Shown here piece after piece: positions 31,263 through 38,628 of a stretch of 64,000 bases of DNA. Each line of letters starts with the position of its first letter. Positions within the stretch are counted from its first letter, which is position 1. The DNA is taken from assembly GCA_021325515.1 (NCBI GenBank), contig JAJPHC010000060.1, forward strand, positions 124,001 to 188,000, written 5' to 3'. This stretch comes from Acidobacteriota bacterium (GTDB taxonomy: Bacteria > Acidobacteriota > Thermoanaerobaculia > Gp7-AA8). Both the position numbers and the translations under genes were made by a program. Under the pieces are notes generated by a model. That model saw only the letters and a program-made list of their open reading frames with translations, had not been told where the DNA came from and searched no databases.

Positions 31263-33956
31263 TCAGTATGCGATCCGCCGCGAAGGCGGCCGCGGAACGA
31301 CGGCCTCGACTTTCACCCGTGCATCGACGGCGATCGCACCGCGCGGCAGCACCTTCAGCGGATTGATGTCGAGGTCGCGGATCTCCGGGCAAAGGCGCAG
31401 CAATTCCGAGAGCCGCAGAATGACTTCCTTCAGCGCCTGCACATCGCACGGCGGCGCGCCGCGGAACCCCTGCAGCAGCTTCGACCAGCGGACGTCGCCG
31501 ATCATGTCCTCGACATCGACGTCATTGAGCGGATGGATTCGGAACGAGACATCGCTCAGCAGCTCGACGAGCGTTCCGCCCGCTCCATACGCAAGGACAT
31601 GTCCGAACGTCGGATCCTCGGTTGCACCGAGCATGACCTCCACGCCGCCCTCAACCATTCGCTGCACCAGCACGCCCGACATCCGTTCTTCGAGCCGCTC
31701 TTCCATCTCTTCGTAGGCGATGCGTACCTCGCGCTCATCCTGAAGGTTGAGCACGACGCCGCCGGCGTCGGTCTTGTGCAGCAGCGTCGCGCCGACGGCC
31801 TTCAGCACGACGGGGAAGCCGATGCGCATCGCGGTCTGCACCGCGTCGTAGACGGTCGCCGCGTAATCCATCGGCGCGGTGGGAATCTTCGCCGCATCGA
31901 ACAGCGACTGCACATCGAGAGGTCCCAGCCACCCTCCGCCTGCCGCGAGCTTGCGCTGCACGATCTCGCGCAGCACGGGCACATCGACATCCTCGAAGCG
32001 CATGCCGTCGCCGATCGGTCTGCGGCGCCATTCCGCGTAGTTCGTCGCGCGCGCGAGCGCAGCCACCGCCCGCTCCGGGAACGGAAACGAAGGCACCGGC
32101 TCCAGCGAAGTCACCACGCCCTGCGATCCCATGAACGTCGCGACGAGCGTCTTCCCCTTCGCCTCCTGCGCGCATTCGCGAATCACGGCGGCGACATCGA
32201 GCGCGTCCTTCGGCAGCACCGGAATGTAGATGACGATGATCGAGTCGACATCCGGATCGTCCACGAGCAGCTTCAGCGTGCGGCGATAGTCGCTGGCCGA
32301 AGCGGAGGCGATCATGTCGATCGGATTGCCGACGCTCGCCGCCGCCGGCAGATACTCGCGCATCTTCGCCGCCATGTCCGGTGTGATCGGCATCAGCTCC
32401 AGACCGCGCGCTTCGCAGGCATCGGCGGCGAGGATTCCCGGTCCGCCGGCATTCGTGACGATCGCCACGCGGCGGCCGAGGGGGAGCGGCTGGTTCGCGA
32501 GGAGAGCCGCGATGTCGAACATCTCTTCCAGCGTATCGGTGCGGATGATGCCCGCCTGCTTGAACAAATCGCGAACGATCGCATCGGACTCGGCCAGCGC
32601 GCCGGTGTGCGACGACGCCGCACGCGCGCCGGCCTTCGAGCGCCCCGACTTCACGGCGATGATCGGTTTGCGGCGCGCGACACGGCGCGCAATCTCGCCG
32701 AACTTGCGCGGATTTCCGAAGCTCTCCAGATACAGCAGCATCACATCCGTGTTTGGATCTTCCGACCAGTATTGAATGAGGTCGTTGCCGGAAACATCCG
32801 CCTTGTTGCCGACGGAGATGAAGGTCGAGAACCCGACGCCGATCGAGCGCGCGTAGTCGAGGATCGCCAGCCCGAGCGCGCCGCTCTGCGACGACATCGC
32901 GACGTTGCCGGCCGGCGGATAGATCGACGTGAACGTCGCGTGCATCTTCACGCTGGGATCCGTGTTGAGCACGCCCATGCAGTTGGGACCGACCATGCGC
33001 ATGCCCGCACTGCGCACTTTGTCCAGCAGATGCTGCTCCAGCGCGCGGCCCTTCTCGCCCGTTTCTCCGAACCCCGCGCTGATGACGACGACCGCCGCGA
33101 CTTTCTTCGCGATGCAGTCATCGATCACCGCCTCCACATCGGGAGCCGGCACTGCGATCACCGCGAGATCGACCTGGCCCGGTATGTCCGCAATGCCCGC
33201 AAAGCAGGGAACGCCTTCGATGTCGCGGGCCATCGGGTTGATCGCGTAGAGCTTGCCCTGAAATTCCGTGGCGACGAGGTTGTGCAGGATCTCCGCGCCG
33301 AGGTTGCCACGCCGGCGCGAGGCACCGACGACGGCGATCGACTGCGGATGAAAGATCGAGCGCATCGACGCATACGCCGCTTTCTGCGAGCGCTCCGCAG
33401 ACTTGTTCTCGTACTCGCTCGTCGCCTCGATCGAGAACGCGACATGCACCGTTCCCTCTGCCGACTTGCTCCGCGGTGCGAAGCCGGAGAGCAGAAACAC
33501 ATCGAGCATCTTTCGATTCGTCGGCAACACCTCGGCCACGAACGTGTCGATGTTCTTCGTCCGCGCGATCTGCGCCAGCTTGTTCAGGAGATGCGTGCCG
33601 ATGCCGCAGCCCTGCGCGGAATCGGCGATCGTGAAGGCGACTTCCGCACTCTTCGGATTGCGCCTCGCGCGGAAGAAGTGCGCGATCGCCACCAGCTCGC
33701 CACCGAGCTCGCCGACGACGCCGAAGTCCGCGTCGTAGTCGACGTCGACCGGCGAGTCTTTCAGTGCCGCGTCGGGCGTGCGCACGTCGAAGAAGCGCGA
33801 GTGAAGACTGTCGGAGGAGAGCCCGCGAAACAGCGCGAGCAATGCGTCCCGGTCCGACGGGCGGACCGGCCGTATGCGAAGAGTCCTTCCATTACGAAGG
33901 ACGACATCCGATTCGAAGTGGGCGGGATAGACGGCAACGGGATCGATGATCGACAT
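31263..33956 (-). CDS. GNAT acetyltransferase fused to ADP-forming acyl-CoA synthetase
   Basis: 897 residues. Residues of about 1-180 are a GNAT domain (RPVRPSDRDALLALF; AQGCGIGTHLLNKLAQIA binds acetyl-CoA). Next come the CoA-binding domain (GASRRRGNLGAEILHNLVAT, MVGPNCMGVLNT), a ligase domain with the phospho-histidine motif ASSHTGALAESDAI, and a C-terminal ATP-grasp domain (FPVVLKAVGATLLHKTDAGG). The synthetase half would make ATP from acyl-CoA; Pat-type fusions in enteric bacteria have GNAT at the C-terminus, whereas here it comes first. GGAG lies upstream of the ATG. It follows a small gene whose promoter has a TGTGA-N6-TCACA site. Confidence 0.92.
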   Translation of the reverse strand: MSIIDPVAVYPAHFESDVVLRNGRTLRIRPVRPSDRDALLALFRGLSSDSLHSRFFDVRTPDAALKDSPVDVDYDADFGVVGELGGELVAIAHFFRARRNPKSAEVAFTIADSAQGCGIGTHLLNKLAQIARTKNIDTFVAEVLPTNRKMLDVFLLSGFAPRSKSAEGTVHVAFSIEATSEYENKSAERSQKAAYASMRSIFHPQSIAVVGASRRRGNLGAEILHNLVATEFQGKLYAINPMARDIEGVPCFAGIADIPGQVDLAVIAVPAPDVEAVIDDCIAKKVAAVVVISAGFGETGEKGRALEQHLLDKVRSAGMRMVGPNCMGVLNTDPSVKMHATFTSIYPPAGNVAMSSQSGALGLAILDYARSIGVGFSTFISVGNKADVSGNDLIQYWSEDPNTDVMLLYLESFGNPRKFGEIARRVARRKPIIAVKSGRSKAGARAASSHTGALAESDAIVRDLFKQAGIIRTDTLEEMFDIAALLANQPLPLGRRVAIVTNAGGPGILAADACEARGLELMPITPDMAAKMREYLPAAASVGNPIDMIASASASDYRRTLKLLVDDPDVDSIIVIYIPVLPKDALDVAAVIRECAQEAKGKTLVATFMGSQGVVTSLEPVPSFPFPERAVAALARATNYAEWRRRPIGDGMRFEDVDVPVLREIVQRKLAAGGGWLGPLDVQSLFDAAKIPTAPMDYAATVYDAVQTAMRIGFPVVLKAVGATLLHKTDAGGVVLNLQDEREVRIAYEEMEERLEERMSGVLVQRMVEGGVEVMLGATEDPTFGHVLAYGAGGTLVELLSDVSFRIHPLNDVDVEDMIGDVRWSKLLQGFRGAPPCDVQALKEVILRLSELLRLCPEIRDLDINPLKVLPRGAIAVDARVKVEAVVPRPPSRRIAY

Positions 33957-34024
33957 GGTTCTCCATCGTCCCCTCTCATCGCATTGCGGCGAGCGGGGCC
34001 AGGGGTGAGGCTCAATTGAGAAAA

Positions 34025-34399
34025 TCAGGCGACGACGCTGACCTTGTTCCCCGACAACTCGAAGTACATCCGTTCGAGCTGATCATCCGTGAAGTCGTCC
34101 CAGCCGCAGCAGATGTCATGGATGTCGGTCTGGACATCGCATGCGATCGGCCGCTCGTGGACCTGCTGCTCCGCAAGCTGCCAGTCGTTGGCAATCTGCT
34201 CGAGCTGCCCGCGCGTCAGCGACGGCCGCTTGCGCACGACCCAGTCGAATTTGCGCCGCAGGTCGCGATCGCTGAAGTGGCTGAAGCCGTGGCAGAAGAT
34301 GCCCTTCTCCGCAGCGACCTTGCAGATGGAGTTCTCCTCGTCGGTCAGCTTGACCAGTTCGGAACGAATGAGGGAAATGAGCTCGTTGCGAGTGGACAT
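34025..34399 (-). CDS. Small protein of unknown function, first gene of the Pat-like unit
   Basis: 124 residues, soluble and charged, no recognised domain. Cys residues occur in SICKVAAEKGIFCHGFSHF and DIHDICCGWDDFTDDQ. The segment SDRDLRRKFDWVVRKRPSLT looks helical. GGAGG lies 6 nt before ATG 34399. It heads a minus-strand unit that continues with the GNAT-synthetase fusion and OsmC. A perfect TGTGA-N6-TCACA site lies 75-90 nt upstream, shared with the divergent radical SAM gene. Function cannot be named. Confidence 0.75.
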   Translation of the reverse strand: MSTRNELISLIRSELVKLTDEENSICKVAAEKGIFCHGFSHFSDRDLRRKFDWVVRKRPSLTRGQLEQIANDWQLAEQQVHERPIACDVQTDIHDICCGWDDFTDDQLERMYFELSGNKVSVVA

Positions 34400-34473
34400 T
34401 GGCAACCTCCGTCGGTTGATCTTCATCATCGAGTCGGCGCAACCATGCCGCCGTAAGGCACCTCACAACGGGA

Positions 34474-34489
34474 TGTGAGGCGCGTCACA
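34474..34489. promoter_or_regulatory. Predicted FNR/CRP-type site 1 (perfect TGTGA-N6-TCACA)
   Basis: TGTGAGGCGCGTCACA sits in the divergent gap, 57-72 nt before the radical SAM start and 75-90 nt before the small gene start. Confidence 0.75.
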
Positions 34490-34545
34490 CGGCGACACCG
34501 CCACCGTCATAGGCCGAAGTTCGCACGGCGAGGTCCAATGCCGGC

Positions 34546-35790
34546 ATGTTCAAACCGGTCGAGCTCGAGATCGAGCTGTTCTGTCGCGGCATGCGGATCG
34601 ACTCCGCTGCCGGCCGCCGCATCACCCGCACGCGCGCCGGTCTCGGCTCCGGCCTCGAGATCGTCATCCCCGCGAAAACGAAAGACATCTGGATCAACGT
34701 CCCGGTCGTCGAAGAATTCGCGAAGCACTCGCCGTTCGAGCTGCACGAGACCGATGGCTCGTGGTACGTCGCCGACCATCGCAACGGCGTTCAGTATCGC
34801 GTCACGATACCGAAGGAGCCGGAATGGTATTCGCGGCTCACGTCCTCGGGCGTCGAGATGAGCCGCATCGGCGTGCTGCAGGGCAACTACCTCGGCATCT
34901 ACGTATCGGCGCGCTGCCTCTACTGGGCCTCGAACATCTCCGCCGCGTGCAAGTTCTGCACGACGGGCGAGAACGTCGGCACCGCCGAAGAGTCGCGCAA
35001 GAAGATCTCCGATGTGGTCGAAACGGCCATCGCGGCGCGCGACGAGTCGGGCTCGATCTTCACGCACTTCAACACCGGCTACCACTACGAAGAGCAGGAC
35101 GATCGCGAATCGATGCACGGGCTGAAGATGTGTGAGCCGTATGTGCGCGCGGTGCGCGAACAGGTCGGGGGGTTCATCGGAGTGCAGGCCGTGCCGGTGC
35201 CGAAGCGGCTCTTCCGCGAATACGACCAGCTCATCGACGCCGGCACCGATCACTTCTCGTTCTGTTATGAGTTCGAAGATCCTGTGGTGTTCGCGCGGCT
35301 CTGTCCCGGCAAAGCGAAGACGCTCGGCCAGCAGGCCTTCTTCGACGCGATGGAGTACACGGCGAAGAAGCTCGGCCAGGGACGCGTGTCGGGCGAGATC
35401 ATCGCCGGTCCGGAGCCGATCGAGGCGACGAAGCGCGGCATCGACCGCATCGTGAACGCCGGCGCGTTCCCCACGGTGTGCATCTTCCGCCCGACGATCG
35501 GCAGCGAGATGGAACACGAGCCGCCGCCGCACCCCGAAGACATGAAGGAAGTATTCGCCTATCTCCATCAGGCATGCCGCCGCGCCGGATTGCCGGTCGG
35601 AATTCTGCCGATCGAAGTCTCACTCGTGGTGCAGCCGGAGGAAACCGCCGATCTCGTCGAACCGCTGTTCGCCGACCGCGTCTATGCCGCGAAGAACTGG
35701 ACGCTCCGGCAACTCGCGAAGCCGTATGTGGCGTGGAAGACCCGGGCGATGGTTCCCGGTGGCCGCGGACTCGCCGCCGCGCGGTATTGA
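34546..35790 (+). CDS. Atypical radical SAM protein with CX10CX2C cluster motif
   Basis: 414 residues. The presumed [4Fe-4S] ligands are in RCLYWASNISAACKFCTTG, i.e. C-x10-C-x2-C rather than the usual CX3CX2C; the aromatic before the last Cys (KFC) is as expected. The following segments (SGSIFTHFNTGYHYEEQDD, QAVPVPKRLFREYDQLIDAG, GEIIAGPEPIEATKRGID) fit a partial TIM barrel. There is an N-terminal beta-rich domain of about 110 residues. Substrate and reaction are unknown. It is transcribed alone, with a predicted FNR/CRP-type site 57-72 nt upstream. Confidence 0.82.
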   Translation: MFKPVELEIELFCRGMRIDSAAGRRITRTRAGLGSGLEIVIPAKTKDIWINVPVVEEFAKHSPFELHETDGSWYVADHRNGVQYRVTIPKEPEWYSRLTSSGVEMSRIGVLQGNYLGIYVSARCLYWASNISAACKFCTTGENVGTAEESRKKISDVVETAIAARDESGSIFTHFNTGYHYEEQDDRESMHGLKMCEPYVRAVREQVGGFIGVQAVPVPKRLFREYDQLIDAGTDHFSFCYEFEDPVVFARLCPGKAKTLGQQAFFDAMEYTAKKLGQGRVSGEIIAGPEPIEATKRGIDRIVNAGAFPTVCIFRPTIGSEMEHEPPPHPEDMKEVFAYLHQACRRAGLPVGILPIEVSLVVQPEETADLVEPLFADRVYAAKNWTLRQLAKPYVAWKTRAMVPGGRGLAAARY

Positions 35791-35797
35791 GCCGGCC

Positions 35798-36193
35798 CTA
35801 CTTCCAGTGCAGCAATCGCAGCGCGTAATCGCGCGGCGCGACGCGCTCCTCGTAGTCCTCCGAGCTCGCCGGATCGAGCTCCCACCGGTGCAGGTCGCGC
35901 TCGCGCTCTTTCTCGCCGAAGCGAAGGATCTCGTCTTCGTCGTAGCCGATGCCCATCGCGTCGCCGTATTCGTCGACCACGTTCTGATCGGGCGTCATCA
36001 TGCTTCCGCAGACGGTTTCGTCGCCGCACGACTCGGCCATCTCCCACTGCGCGTCGATGTCGCCGCCGGAGAGCTCCGGACCATTCGCCGTGTTGTGGCG
36101 CAGGCGCGCCTCGAGACGCTGGCGTCCGAGCTGGATGTTGAACTCGTCATCGATTTCGGATCCGAGGAGCATGAGATCGTCGAGCTCGTCCAT
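35798..36193 (-). CDS. DUF6335-like acidic protein
   Basis: 131 residues, acidic and soluble. LSGGDIDAQWEMAESCGDET and MTPDQNVVDEYGDAMGIGYD match my memory of the DUF6335 family signature, seen often in cyanobacteria; the function is unknown. The C-terminus (KERERDLHRWELDPASSEDY) is conserved-looking. It follows the CBS gene by 9 nt on the same strand, so the two form an operon under the predicted site at 36721-36736. Confidence 0.75.
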   Translation of the reverse strand: MDELDDLMLLGSEIDDEFNIQLGRQRLEARLRHNTANGPELSGGDIDAQWEMAESCGDETVCGSMMTPDQNVVDEYGDAMGIGYDEDEILRFGEKERERDLHRWELDPASSEDYEERVAPRDYALRLLHWK

Positions 36194-36202
36194 GACTTCA
36201 CC

Positions 36203-36664
36203 TCAATGATCGCGTCTGGTCAGTGACTCGTTGTGCACATAGATCGGACGATTGCGAATCGATGTGAGCCGCGCCATCTGGCCGAACTCGCGATTCGTCA
36301 TCCGGCGTCCGAGGTCGGACTGCGCGACCATGCCGACGAGCCGGCCCTCGGCGGTGATCACAGGGAGATGATGAATCTGATTCTCCGTCATCAGCTCCGC
36401 CGCCCGCTCGATCGTGTCATCGGGCGACACCGCGATGACAGGCGCCGTCATGAACTGCGACACCGGAAGGTCGGAGGCATTCGTGACGTTCGCGACTGCG
36501 CGGCAGGCGATGTCGCGGTCCGTGATGATTCCGATCAGCTCTCCATCGCGCGTGACGGGAATCGCAGCGCAGTCATTCGCGCTCATGAGCTGCGCAGCAA
36601 CCCGAAGCGTGGTCGACGGCTCGCAGGAAGCAGGACTGGTCGTCATCAGCTCGTGCACTCTCAT
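36203..36664 (-). CDS. Two-CBS-domain protein
   Basis: 153 residues with two CBS repeats: VHELMTTSPASCEPSTTLRV to GELIGIITDRDIACRAV, and VSQFMTAPVIAVSPDDTIER to GRLVGMVAQSDLGRRM. CBS pairs bind adenine nucleotides and act as energy sensors; similar stand-alone proteins occur in dormancy and hypoxia regulons such as Hrp1 of M. tuberculosis. ATG 36664 is chosen because the longer frame adds only Arg-rich residues. It is divergent from the HypC-like gene, with a TGTGT-N6-TCACA site between them. Confidence 0.92.
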   Translation of the reverse strand: MRVHELMTTSPASCEPSTTLRVAAQLMSANDCAAIPVTRDGELIGIITDRDIACRAVANVTNASDLPVSQFMTAPVIAVSPDDTIERAAELMTENQIHHLPVITAEGRLVGMVAQSDLGRRMTNREFGQMARLTSIRNRPIYVHNESLTRRDH

Positions 36665-36720
36665 GCAAGCCAAGGTACGCCCTGGCGAACCCGCCTGCGC
36701 TGCGCGCAATCGCCGTGCCG

Positions 36721-36736
36721 TGTGTGCCGCGTCACA
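36721..36736. promoter_or_regulatory. Predicted FNR/CRP-type site 2 (TGTGT-N6-TCACA)
   Basis: TGTGTGCCGCGTCACA matches the consensus arms at 9 of 10 bases, 57-72 nt before the CBS start and 69-84 nt before the HypC-like start. Confidence 0.65.
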
Positions 36737-36804
36737 AGGCGGAGTGCGCACAGTCATCGGGCGAAAACCTCTTCGCCTTTAGCCTCTGCTTGCGGAGGTG
36801 ATGT

Positions 36805-37098
36805 ATGTGTCTCGGACTGCCAGGACGCATCGTATCGATCAGCGGGAAGACGGCCCGCGTCGACTTCTGGGGCAGCGTGCGAACGGTGAAACTCGACGCG
36901 ATGAAGGAAGCCATCACCGCGGGCGACTACATCATCGACCACGCCGGCTACGCCGTGCGGCGCATTCCCGACGAGGATGTCGCCGACACTCTCGCGCTCT
37001 ATGAAGTGATCCTCTGCGAGGCCGGAGGCGATCCGATCGCGACCGACGTCATCGCCGCATTGCAGGAAGAGAGCGAAGAAGAGCTCGCGCTGGTGTGA
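36805..37098 (+). CDS. HypC/HupF-like chaperone
   Basis: 97 residues. The family N-terminus MCLGLPGRIVSISGKTARVD keeps Cys2, the residue that binds the Fe(CN)2CO unit in hydrogenase maturation, and GDYIIDHAGYAVRRIPDEDV matches the second conserved block. GGAGG lies 6 nt before the ATG. No hypD, hypE, hypF or hydrogenase gene is visible in the window, so this may be a stray maturation factor or have another job. It is followed after 4 nt by a formyltransferase-like gene. A predicted FNR/CRP-type site lies upstream. Confidence 0.88.
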   Translation: MCLGLPGRIVSISGKTARVDFWGSVRTVKLDAMKEAITAGDYIIDHAGYAVRRIPDEDVADTLALYEVILCEAGGDPIATDVIAALQEESEEELALV

Positions 37099-37102
37099 TG
37101 CC

Positions 37103-37747
37103 ATGAACGGAGACTCCTTCACGCCGTTGCGCGTGGCGATCGCAGGATCGCGATCGCTGCCCGGCGTACGGCAACTCCTCGCTTCTCCGAATCGCGGGCG
37201 GCTCTTCGAGCTCGTCTGCGCGATCTCCGGCGATGACCACATCGCGGAGCGCGAAGATCTCGAGATGTTCGGCATCCCGCTGGTGCAGTCGCCGGATGAT
37301 GTCGAAAGCGATCACATCTTCCTCACCTCGGGATCCTTTCCGCTGGACAGCCGCACCTACGTCCTCGACACGGGAGATGTGCTCGGCGCGCTGTTCGCCG
37401 GTGCGACCGAGACGCGCAGCACGATGTGCCTCGCGGATGGAACACCGTTCCTCGTCAGCGGACCCTTTCACGTGCCGCCGATCATCGACGATGCGCGCGC
37501 GCGCGGCGATGCGGAGATGATCGAGGCCTACGCGAAACTGCATCGCCGGTGGATGATCGAAGCGTCGTATGGCGTGATGCTGCAGAAAGCGATCGAGTTC
37601 CTCGCCGCAGGCAGCATGCAGATCGTCAACGGTGTGGTGTGGATCGACGGCGTGCCCGGTCCCTGCAGAATGGGCGACGCGCCAGCGTCGTGTCACGAGC
37701 AGGAAGAGGGCGTCCCGATCCGCTGCCCGTTCATCGAAGCGCGGTGA
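37103..37747 (+). CDS. Formyltransferase-like protein paired with the HypC-like gene
   Basis: 214 residues. The N-terminus VAIAGSRSLPGVRQLLASPN and the spacing to AISGDDH, FGIPLV and DHIFLTSG resemble the PurN/formyltransferase Rossmann fold. The C-terminal HRRWMIEASYGVMLQKAIEF and GSMQIVNGVVWI recall the end of PurN. The Asn-His-Asp catalytic set of formyltransferases is not evident, so activity is doubtful. Four Cys-containing patches lie near the C-terminus (GPCRMGD, SCHEQ, IRCPF). Its tight link to the HypC-like gene is notable because HypX, which also has a formyltransferase-type domain, makes the hydrogenase CO ligand. Confidence 0.6.
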   Translation: MNGDSFTPLRVAIAGSRSLPGVRQLLASPNRGRLFELVCAISGDDHIAEREDLEMFGIPLVQSPDDVESDHIFLTSGSFPLDSRTYVLDTGDVLGALFAGATETRSTMCLADGTPFLVSGPFHVPPIIDDARARGDAEMIEAYAKLHRRWMIEASYGVMLQKAIEFLAAGSMQIVNGVVWIDGVPGPCRMGDAPASCHEQEEGVPIRCPFIEAR

Positions 37748-37750
37748 GGG

Positions 37751-37879
37751 GGATGGGAGAATGGGACCTATAGGACCTATAGGACCTATAGGACCTATGG
37801 GACCTATAGGTGGAACGTGCAAACAGCAACGGTTCCGCCTATAGGTCCCATAGGTCCCATAGGTCCCATTCTCCCATCC
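37751..37879. repeat. GGACCTATA palindromic array, copy 1
   Basis: Outer arms GGATGGGAGAATGGGACC and GGTCCCATTCTCCCATCC are exact inverted repeats. Each side carries several 9-bp GGACCTATA/GGACCTATG units, with a short unpaired centre near 37817-37832. It fills a gap between convergent genes. A second copy lies at 40721-40847. Confidence 0.9.
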
Positions 37880-37885
37880 AAAAAA

Positions 37886-37915
37886 AAAAGACAGCACCCG
37901 CGGGTGCTGTCTTTT
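37886..37915. terminator. Rho-independent terminator of the cold-shock gene, bidirectional
   Basis: AAAAGACAGCACCCG and CGGGTGCTGTCTTTT form a perfect stem. On the minus strand it is followed by a run of ten T, 21 nt after the csp stop. Confidence 0.92.
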
Positions 37916-37935
37916 GTTCGCTTCGCGAGTTTCGC

Positions 37936-38139
37936 TTAGATGACGAAAACGTTCGCGGCCTGCAGGCCCTTCGGGCCACGTGCCACTTCGAATTCGACCT
38001 GCGCGCCTTCGGCGAGCGTGCGGAAGCCCTGGCCCTGAATCGCGCTGAAGTGGACGAAAACGTCCTCGCCACCTTCAGTCGTGATGAAGCCGAAGCCCTT
38101 CGCGTCGTTGAACCACTTGACGGTACCGGTAGTCTTCAC
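37936..38139 (-). CDS. csp: Cold-shock domain protein
   Basis: 67 residues, full length for the CspA family. RNP1 is [10 protein letters not shown] and RNP2 is DVFVHFSAI; the protein starts [11 protein letters not shown]. These proteins bind single-stranded RNA/DNA and relieve secondary structure. The start is GTG at 38139, preceded by AAAGGAG at 9-nt spacing; the longer open frame upstream is not coding. A strong terminator follows. It lies among the genes I assign to the FNR-like regulon, but no predicted site is directly upstream. Confidence 0.95.
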   Translation of the reverse strand: MKTTGTVKWFNDAKGFGFITTEGGEDVFVHFSAIQGQGFRTLAEGAQVEFEVARGPKGLQAANVFVI

Positions 38140-38258
38140 GGTGTGTATCTCCTTTCTGCTGTGCTGCCAGATCGGAGACTGCTCTCCACCAGCGGGCAAA
38201 CAACGGAATCGAGGCAGCGCAACCCTGGGTGTGCGCCGGATATTCCCCAGCGGCCGAA

Positions 38259-38477
38259 CTACGACGACCGGCAGGGGCAGAACGCGCCATCGTTCGGCCG
38301 GCAGATTCGCTCGCGGCCGTGATCGCCGGCGCTGTGTCCACACGACGCACACACATTCCCCCCTGCCACCAGTCCTTCGCAGACGCACATGTAGTCTTCC
38401 GATGGATAGTGGATCACCTGATGGCAGAGCTCGACCACATGGTGCTCTTCGGGCTTGTGCTCGCAGCAGATCTTCAT
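38259..38477 (-). CDS. Small Cys/His-rich, probably zinc-binding protein
   Basis: 72 residues with about ten Cys and several His: [54 protein letters not shown]. The CxxC/CxxH spacing suggests one or two zinc sites. No family is recognised. AGGAAGGA lies about 15 nt upstream. It is divergent from the radical SAM gene, with a CGTGA-N6-TCACG palindrome 36-51 nt upstream. A regulatory or redox role is possible but not shown. Confidence 0.7.
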   Translation of the reverse strand: MKICCEHKPEEHHVVELCHQVIHYPSEDYMCVCEGLVAGGNVCASCGHSAGDHGRERICRPNDGAFCPCRSS

Positions 38478-38512
38478 CGCCTACATCGTCCTTCCTGCGG
38501 CAAACGTCGCAA

Positions 38513-38528
38513 CGTGAGCTGCATCACG
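38513..38528. promoter_or_regulatory. Predicted FNR/CRP-type site 3 (CGTGA-N6-TCACG)
   Basis: CGTGAGCTGCATCACG has perfect arms, each with one change from TGTGA/TCACA, in the divergent gap. Confidence 0.55.
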
Positions 38529-38589
38529 AGTGGATGTGCGGCGAATCATCGGAACCATTCTGCCACGCGTGCTCTCATCGGAACACACA

Positions 38590-38607
38590 GGACAACTCCA
38601 GTTGTCC
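38590..38607. promoter_or_regulatory. Perfect inverted repeat upstream of the radical SAM gene
   Basis: GGACAACT and AGTTGTCC flank a CC spacer and end 21 nt before ATG 38629. It could be an operator or an RNA hairpin in the leader. Confidence 0.5.
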
Positions 38608-38628
38608 GACGTTCCTTTGAGGTGCGCG

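Noticed and set aside
31170-34019. 949-codon plus-strand frame
   Set aside because: Antisense shadow of the GNAT-synthetase fusion, composed of Arg/His/Asp runs.
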